Assembly (NCBI RefSeq): GCF_901709675.1
Contig: NC_051089.1
Span: forward strand, 747,476 to 811,475
Direction: 5' to 3'
DNA: 64,000 nucleotides
Origin: Syngnathus acus
Lineage: Eukaryota; Chordata; Actinopteri; Syngnathiformes; Syngnathidae
Part shown: positions 29,117 to 64,000 of the stretch, piece by piece
How positions within the stretch are numbered: position 1 is the first letter of the stretch
Layout: each line of letters opens with the position of its first letter
Position numbers and translations under genes: made by a program
Notes under the pieces: generated by a model
Told to the model about the DNA's origin: nothing
The model's input: only the letters and a program-made list of their open reading frames with translations
Databases searched by the model: none

Positions 29117-30240
29117 AAGTGAAAAGTGCCACACCCGCCCTCACCCCCACTTTCTGATTGGCTGGTTGATCTGTGACATCACTCGGACACTTCATTAGGT
29201 ACGCCACCATTTTCAGGTGTACCTAATAACAGGCCACTTCCTGATTGGCTGTCTGATCTGTGACGTCACTTGGACACTCCATTAGGTACGCCGCCATTTT
29301 CAGGTGTACCTAATGACAGGCCACCTCCTGATTGGCTGTTGGATCTGTGACGTCACTTGGACACTATTAGGTACACCGCCATTTTCAGGTTCGTTCGCGA
29401 AGATTAACGAGTCAGCGACAGACAGCGTTGCTGCGATGCCGACATTGATGTTTTAATTTTGTATTTGTTGGATTGTAGTTAATGGTGTTATTATACCGAA
29501 TGTGTTTGTGTTTGAATAAAAGGTTGGAAAAAAAATCCGCTATGCCGACATTTGTTATTTTGGGGGACTCCAACTCAACGTAAAACACATACATATTGTC
29601 ATATAAAGCAGTTAACCAAATGTCTGATTTTTATGTTTTAATTGGCGAATATAAAAACAAGGAATAAAACACCAGACAAGTTTTAACATAAATGTTTATT
29701 AAAATAATATTAAAAGTAAATTTCAAACCAGCAATCTAATGTGAAATTGCAGTAGATATATTGGATAACAATATTTAGGCGTATATATGCATACACGTTA
29801 TTTTAAGTGTTATAAAATCAAGATGACCCAAAGAGAAGCATCATCTCCCCGTTGTTGCATAACGGCGCATCCCTTCATGCAATAAAGTTAGCCGTTAGCT
29901 TGGAGAAAACGCGCATGAAAGAAGCGGTGTTTCACTGAGTGCTTCTTTCTTTCTTTCTTTCTTTCCTTGGCAAATCGTCAATCGACATTCTGGCTTACAT
30001 AGTTGACGCCAGGAGGGAGACGCAACACGTTCCCATTCAGTTGGTGAACAGGAAATGCAATTCACGACTCGTTCGTGAACGGGAAGTGACGTCATGTTCT
30101 TCTTCGTTTTGTTTTACTTACGGCGAGGTGGCACCAGTTTCAATGCGCATTACCGACACCTACTGGTTGAAGTCATATGAACTGAAACCCTCGTTCAGTG
30201 AAAAAAATCGTTCATATCGTTCACTCACGAGCCAACACTA
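29117..30240 (-). repeat. Right inverted arm of the foldback element
   Basis: This is the reverse-complement partner of 26339-27690. It lacks the LINE-like insert of the left arm and instead carries its own short unique stretch (about 29515-29615). It contains three copies of the roughly 85 bp CRE/CCAAT/YY1-type module, against two in the left arm. Confidence 0.85.
29155..29395 (-). promoter_or_regulatory. Three promoter-like modules in the right arm
   Basis: These are the same modules in reverse orientation. Perfect TGACGTCA occurs at 29261-29268 and 29348-29355, and a mutated TGACATCA near 29175. ATTGGCT (CCAAT) and CCGCCATTTT accompany the sites, except that the outermost module has a changed CACCATTTT. 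Confidence 0.45.
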
Positions 30241-30372
30241 CAAGAAGCTAGCGAAACGCTATTAGCCGGCGAGGGAGCCATGTTGTGATGCCTCTCATGT
30301 TTTTGCTTTCCCTTCACTGCCGCTATTCTCATCAGTCGAAGCTTCAACCTTGCACTCCAATCATCTCAGTCA

Positions 30373-30374
<2 letters not shown>

Positions 30375-30421
<47 letters not shown>
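30375..30421. repeat. (CA)n microsatellite
   Basis: A CA run about 130 bases right of the foldback element. Confidence 0.97.
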
Positions 30422-30422
<1 letters not shown>

Positions 30423-32439
30423 GGCATGAATAATGGAAGCAGTGAGGAAATTGCGGCGCTGATTCTCCGTGGCAATCCAGAATAGCCCCAGTGAGTGTTG
30501 CTGCTGCATCACTTGTGTATGAAAGGAAGCTTTGTGGCGGCTGAGGGGAGTTGAGAGGAAGGAAAAGACCCGAGCGGAGAACGTGCCAGGCTTTCGCAAC
30601 ACGTGATTGACAAGCGGCGGCGGCGGCCCAATGCTTGTCGTGATGACTGCTCAGATGCTTTGCGCTTTGGACTCAGTGGGTGCGTCGCATAGCGAGAAAA
30701 TAAAATCATATAAAACAAGTCCTCATTAAGATGAGGGAAGATGCCAAAAGAATGGTGTTGGGGAAAAAATGACAAATATTTGAAAAATGTGAAAAAATAA
30801 AACTTCAATGTATCATAAGGCATAAAAGAAACTTCATTTGAATATTTATACAAGAACAAAAATGTGAAAACAATTCAATTCTAACTGCTAAATACAACTG
30901 AACTGCAACTCAGCAATGATTCTGAAAATTGTTTCATAAGGGGAAAAGGAATGTGTTTAATAAGATCATGAAAAGGAAATGATTAGAACGTGGAAGAAAT
31001 AAATCATTTGGTGGGTTTCAAAACATGATGACAATTGTTTTTTAAGGATGGCAAAAAGATTTGAGGAAATAAATGAAACATGTTAAAAATGTGGAGAAAG
31101 TTTGAGATTTTTTGGTGTGGAAACAACCATTAAAAATGATTTAAAGTGCAGAAATTGTAAAATGTAAAAATAAAACTCGTGTCAATACCGAGGTTTAAGT
31201 CCAGCCATGTTGATGACATTGGTCCAACAACAAAAGCATGTTTTGTATTTTGCAGCAGTGCAAACAAATGAAGTTTATTGAGGAAAACAAATGAGAGCAA
31301 ATACAAAGCACAAAACTCTTCAAAGCTCATCATCACACACCACTTTTAGAAAATGATTTAGTTTTTTTTTTTTGTTCACTTGTTTGTTTTCCACTTGGCT
31401 CTCGCTTTCTCCTGTTTGTCGCAGGCAGCAAGAGCGAGTGTGTCACGTAAATAATCTTTTCCTCTCCTTATGTACAAGGTCGGGCAAAAAAGCACAACAT
31501 GCGTGCCCTCAAAATGACAATGCAAGAAATGAAAAGACTGCAACCCAAAGTCAAAAGAAAAACATCCTTCGTGAAAACCGCATGGACAAAAGTTTTGGGA
31601 CACGTCTCTTCATCCATCATTTGCTGTCCACGTTTGGATAAATTTGGTGCGAGAGTGCTCGACTGAGTCATCAAGATGTGTGACTATCGAAAAAAATAAA
31701 AATATGTTGGTGACCTTTTTTGACATCACATTATTATGGCCTTTATCCTGGAAGTGTCTCAATAGTTTTGTCCATGTAGCCTTGAGGCAGTTCTTTCCAT
31801 AAACCTTTTTCAGTTGACATCTAAACAGTGGCAACCCCATAACCTTTCTCCATCAATTTGAAGAATATTTCCATGTGACGATGTGCGACAGACAACCTGC
31901 CCCCACCTCGGTGGACCAACAAATCAGGCACTTGATGACATTGTCAATCTTGCTTTTGTCCTGCCTCGCAAACACGCTGCGACGCAGAGCGGTGGGGGTG
32001 TTTGTCTTTGCGGCCTGTTCAATGTTTTTGCCGTCGTTGGATGGGGGTCAGCAGGCGGAGGTGAGCGAGGAGATAAAACAGCTCCCTGCAGCTCTCTTCA
32101 TTGCTAGCTCGGCAATTGGGTAAATGTACAAGACGAGAGGAAGGGGTTTACTGGAAAAATGGCCACTTAGCAGAAACAATTCACTGAAAAATACAGCAAA
32201 ATGTTTCTGTGTTTTTGAATGGGAATGGACCCTTGAAAATTGTTCAAAATATTGGTGAAAATGAGGACAAATTCAATAAATACCACAAAGATTGTAATGA
32301 CTGCAAAATTACAAAATGAGTGTTGACTTTGTTGATGAAAAGGGGCTTTTTGTCTTGACTCGAGAAAATCCCGTGACCAAAGCCAGAAAAGAGGCGAGCC
32401 CTGACGTTGGCAATGCTCGCCCGGGGGCAAGTCTAGTCT

Positions 32440-32456
32440 CCAGCAGGGGGCGGTAG
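32440..32456 (+). promoter_or_regulatory. CTCF-like site between the foldback element and the cadherin 3' end
   Basis: CCAGCAGGGGGCGGTAG is close to the CTCF core consensus, in the intergenic space between two convergent genes. Confidence 0.35.
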
Positions 32457-33720
32457 AGGTAAAAATGGCCACCCCCTGAGATGGGTGCATTCATCTCCTT
32501 CATCCATATTCCTCAAATGCAATATTAATCAGAAGAGAACGTTTAGACGAGTGGGGGGGGGGCACATGAAAATATAATTGCAAAGAACATTTCGGCTTTG
32601 AGATCCCATTTAAAATCATGAGTCAAACCAAATTGTGCAAATGGTTTCATAATGAATGAAAATGGTCATCCATTTTCTCGGTAACATCGATCGGAGAAGC
32701 AAACGAGTGAGGAGGAAAACAAAGAGCCACAATTATTAACTCCTTGCTGCTTTGATGATCATTCATGATTTTTGTTTTAATCAGCGCAATAACAACAATC
32801 ACCTTTTCTTCGCGGCGGCAAAGCGGCGAGACGAGGCCGGGCCAGAACGGCGACCTGCTTGTGTCACGCGTGTCCTTGAGCGTTTTGGCATGTGCTATTT
32901 TGCCGCCAGCCAGTCCTTCTGCAAGCAGCCGCTTTGTTTCCTGGCTGTCGCAATGCAAATGGAGACAAGAACGAGAGCGCAAGATCAAGTGGCTAGATGT
33001 CGCGCGAGAAAACACGCCGTCGATATGCGCGACTCCTTGTAAACGTGTCACGCGCCATCTTGGGCCAGTTTATTTGGCACAGAAGAGATTTGTAGCAAGA
33101 AAAAAAATAACAAAGGGAATAATGCAGGTGGACAGTCTGTTCCTGGGCAAACTTGAGGCCTCAAAAAAAGCTAGAAAAAAAGCTCCCTTTCAGAACCTGC
33201 ACACAAAAAGGTCATCGTGAGCGAAACTGTTCCACGTCGCAGAGATGCTGTGAAGTGACACGTTAGCATAGCCATTGCTAACGATCCCAAATCAAGGTTG
33301 TTGTTTTTTTTTGTCAACGGGACTGAAGTGAAAAATACAAACAGCCCGTTGGCAAACCGTTACGTGAAGGACTCGCCTCCCGAAAACAATCATGAAGTCA
33401 TTTGAAAAGCTGTTCACATTTTCTCCAAAACATTTTTACTATTTTTGTTTCAATCTTTTCGTAAATTTTCGTGGCAATCATTTTCATTTGACCGCTTTTC
33501 AATTTCTCACCACGTTTTGACTATTTCTTTCTTTTAACAATGAATATTCTTTTCATTTTTTAAAAATCTTTCACTCACATTTCTGACCAGTGTGATGAGT
33601 AGTTTTGTTTTATTTGGATTGTGCAATTTTATTGTACAATTCATAGTTTGTGTGCTGGTGGTTTTGACCCAGGAACAGTTCAAATCCACCCCCATTCCAT
33701 TACATATGCGTGCTTGTCTG

Positions 33721-33748
33721 TGTACCTAATAAAGTGGCCATTTGGTGA
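33721..33748 (+). repeat. Solo copy of the TACCTAATAAAGTGGCC word found in the foldback array
   Basis: TGTACCTAATAAAGTGGCC followed by ATTTGGTG. The foldback array repeats CTAATAAAGTGGCCTGTTATTTGGTAC. The shared words suggest a common source repeat, with a fragment left outside the element. Confidence 0.5.
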
Positions 33749-33813
33749 TTATTTACACAACAAGAAACAGGCAAAGAGGCCAAAAATACATTTTTAGGTG
33801 TCTCTGCTGTGCC

Positions 33814-33816
<3 letters not shown>

Positions 33817-33879
<63 letters not shown>

Positions 33880-33882
33880 TAT
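33817..33882. repeat. (TA)n microsatellite in the cadherin 3' region
   Basis: An AT run of about 60 bases, slightly degenerate at its right end, within the presumed 3' untranslated region of the cadherin. Confidence 0.97.
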
Positions 33883-34093
33883 AAAAAACATGTTTTCACA
33901 TTTAAGGACCCTCGGTTGACGTCCATGACGGCGACGGCGTGGGTCCGCCGGCCCATCCCAAGTCAGTGCTCAAATGGCACGTTCCATTATCCAGGCGATC
34001 GATTGACAGCAAATAACATGGAGAGTCTGTATGTGTGTGTTTGCGTGTGTTTGCGTGAGGGTCACCTTTCCCCCTCGAGAGGGTCCCCTGCGC

Positions 34094-64000
<29,907 letters not shown>

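Larger units (their letters stand above)
26339..30240. mobile_element. hAT-like non-autonomous foldback transposon with long inverted arms
   Basis: The left end reads TAGTGATGTGC and the right end, reversed, reads TAGTGTTGGC. Flanking octamers are CAAGCAGC (26331-26338) and CAAGAAGC (30241-30248), a 7/8 match. An 8 bp duplication with TAGTG-type ends is typical of hAT elements. Subterminal DNA is full of short GTTCA/GAACGAATC words, also hAT-like. The two arms (about 1.35 and 1.12 kb) are inverted copies of each other, so the element can fold into a giant hairpin. No transposase-like frame is present, so it would need a transposase in trans. It lies between the converging 3' ends of dpy19l3 and the cadherin. 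Confidence 0.72.
30249..33600. other. Spacer between the foldback element and the cadherin 3' end
   Basis: Mostly A-rich DNA with a CA run and a CTCF-like site. No coding exon or RNA gene recognised. Confidence 0.6.
33609..34093 (-). terminator. Cadherin 3' untranslated region with possible poly(A) signals
   Basis: On the minus strand, AATAAA occurs at 33633-33628 and again at 33614-33609, about 460-485 bases after the stop. The stretch between contains a TA microsatellite. No closer canonical hexamer was seen. Confidence 0.35.

Noticed and set aside
27737-29134. A 64-73 codon minus-strand frame repeated in each unit of the array
   Set aside because: It recurs because the DNA unit is duplicated. 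The 235-base period does not preserve frame between units, and part of the peptide is dictated by the hairpin palindrome. No family resemblance.

Overview
This is vertebrate nuclear DNA, almost certainly from a teleost fish and probably a percomorph (inference). The evidence is three spliced genes with GT-AG introns, teleost-type tRNA-derived SINEs, a hAT-like DNA transposon and very dense microsatellites. No bacterial, organellar or viral gene is visible. I found exons by reading splice sites and checking that reading phase stays consistent across every junction.

Layout: (1) 1-6.3 kb is flank, with a possible untranslated first exon of znf507 near 5.2-5.3 kb. (2) 6.3-11.3 kb, + strand, is znf507, a C2H2 zinc-finger protein of 859 codons in 9 coding exons. 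(3) 13.0-25.8 kb, + strand, is dpy19l3, the tryptophan C-mannosyltransferase, with 18 coding exons and 730 codons. It has a second, TATA-associated candidate first exon at 14754-14972 and a 911 bp GT microsatellite in an intron. (4) 26.34-30.24 kb is a 3.9 kb foldback element with hAT-like ends and an imperfect 8 bp target-site duplication. Its two long inverted arms flank six tandem copies of a 235-237 bp unit, and each unit holds its own hairpin. (5) 33.6-64.0 kb, - strand, is the 3' part of a non-chordate-type classic cadherin (vertebrate Hz-cadherin / insect N-cadherin class). Thirteen coding exons cover the membrane-proximal EGF and laminin-G region, the membrane segment and the catenin-binding tail. 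The cadherin repeats lie beyond the right edge.

znf507 and dpy19l3 run head to tail, as in the human ZNF507-DPY19L3 block. The cadherin converges on dpy19l3 tail to tail, with the foldback element between the two 3' ends. The three genes have no obvious shared pathway: a nuclear DNA-binding factor, an ER C-mannosylation enzyme and a cell-surface adhesion receptor.

Most interesting: the duplicated first coding exon of dpy19l3, which would give two enzyme N-termini from two promoters, and the foldback hAT-like element, which combines long palindromic arms, repeated CRE/CCAAT/YY1-type modules and a hairpin array. Intergenic and intronic DNA also carries several degenerate word repeats that are not simple microsatellites.
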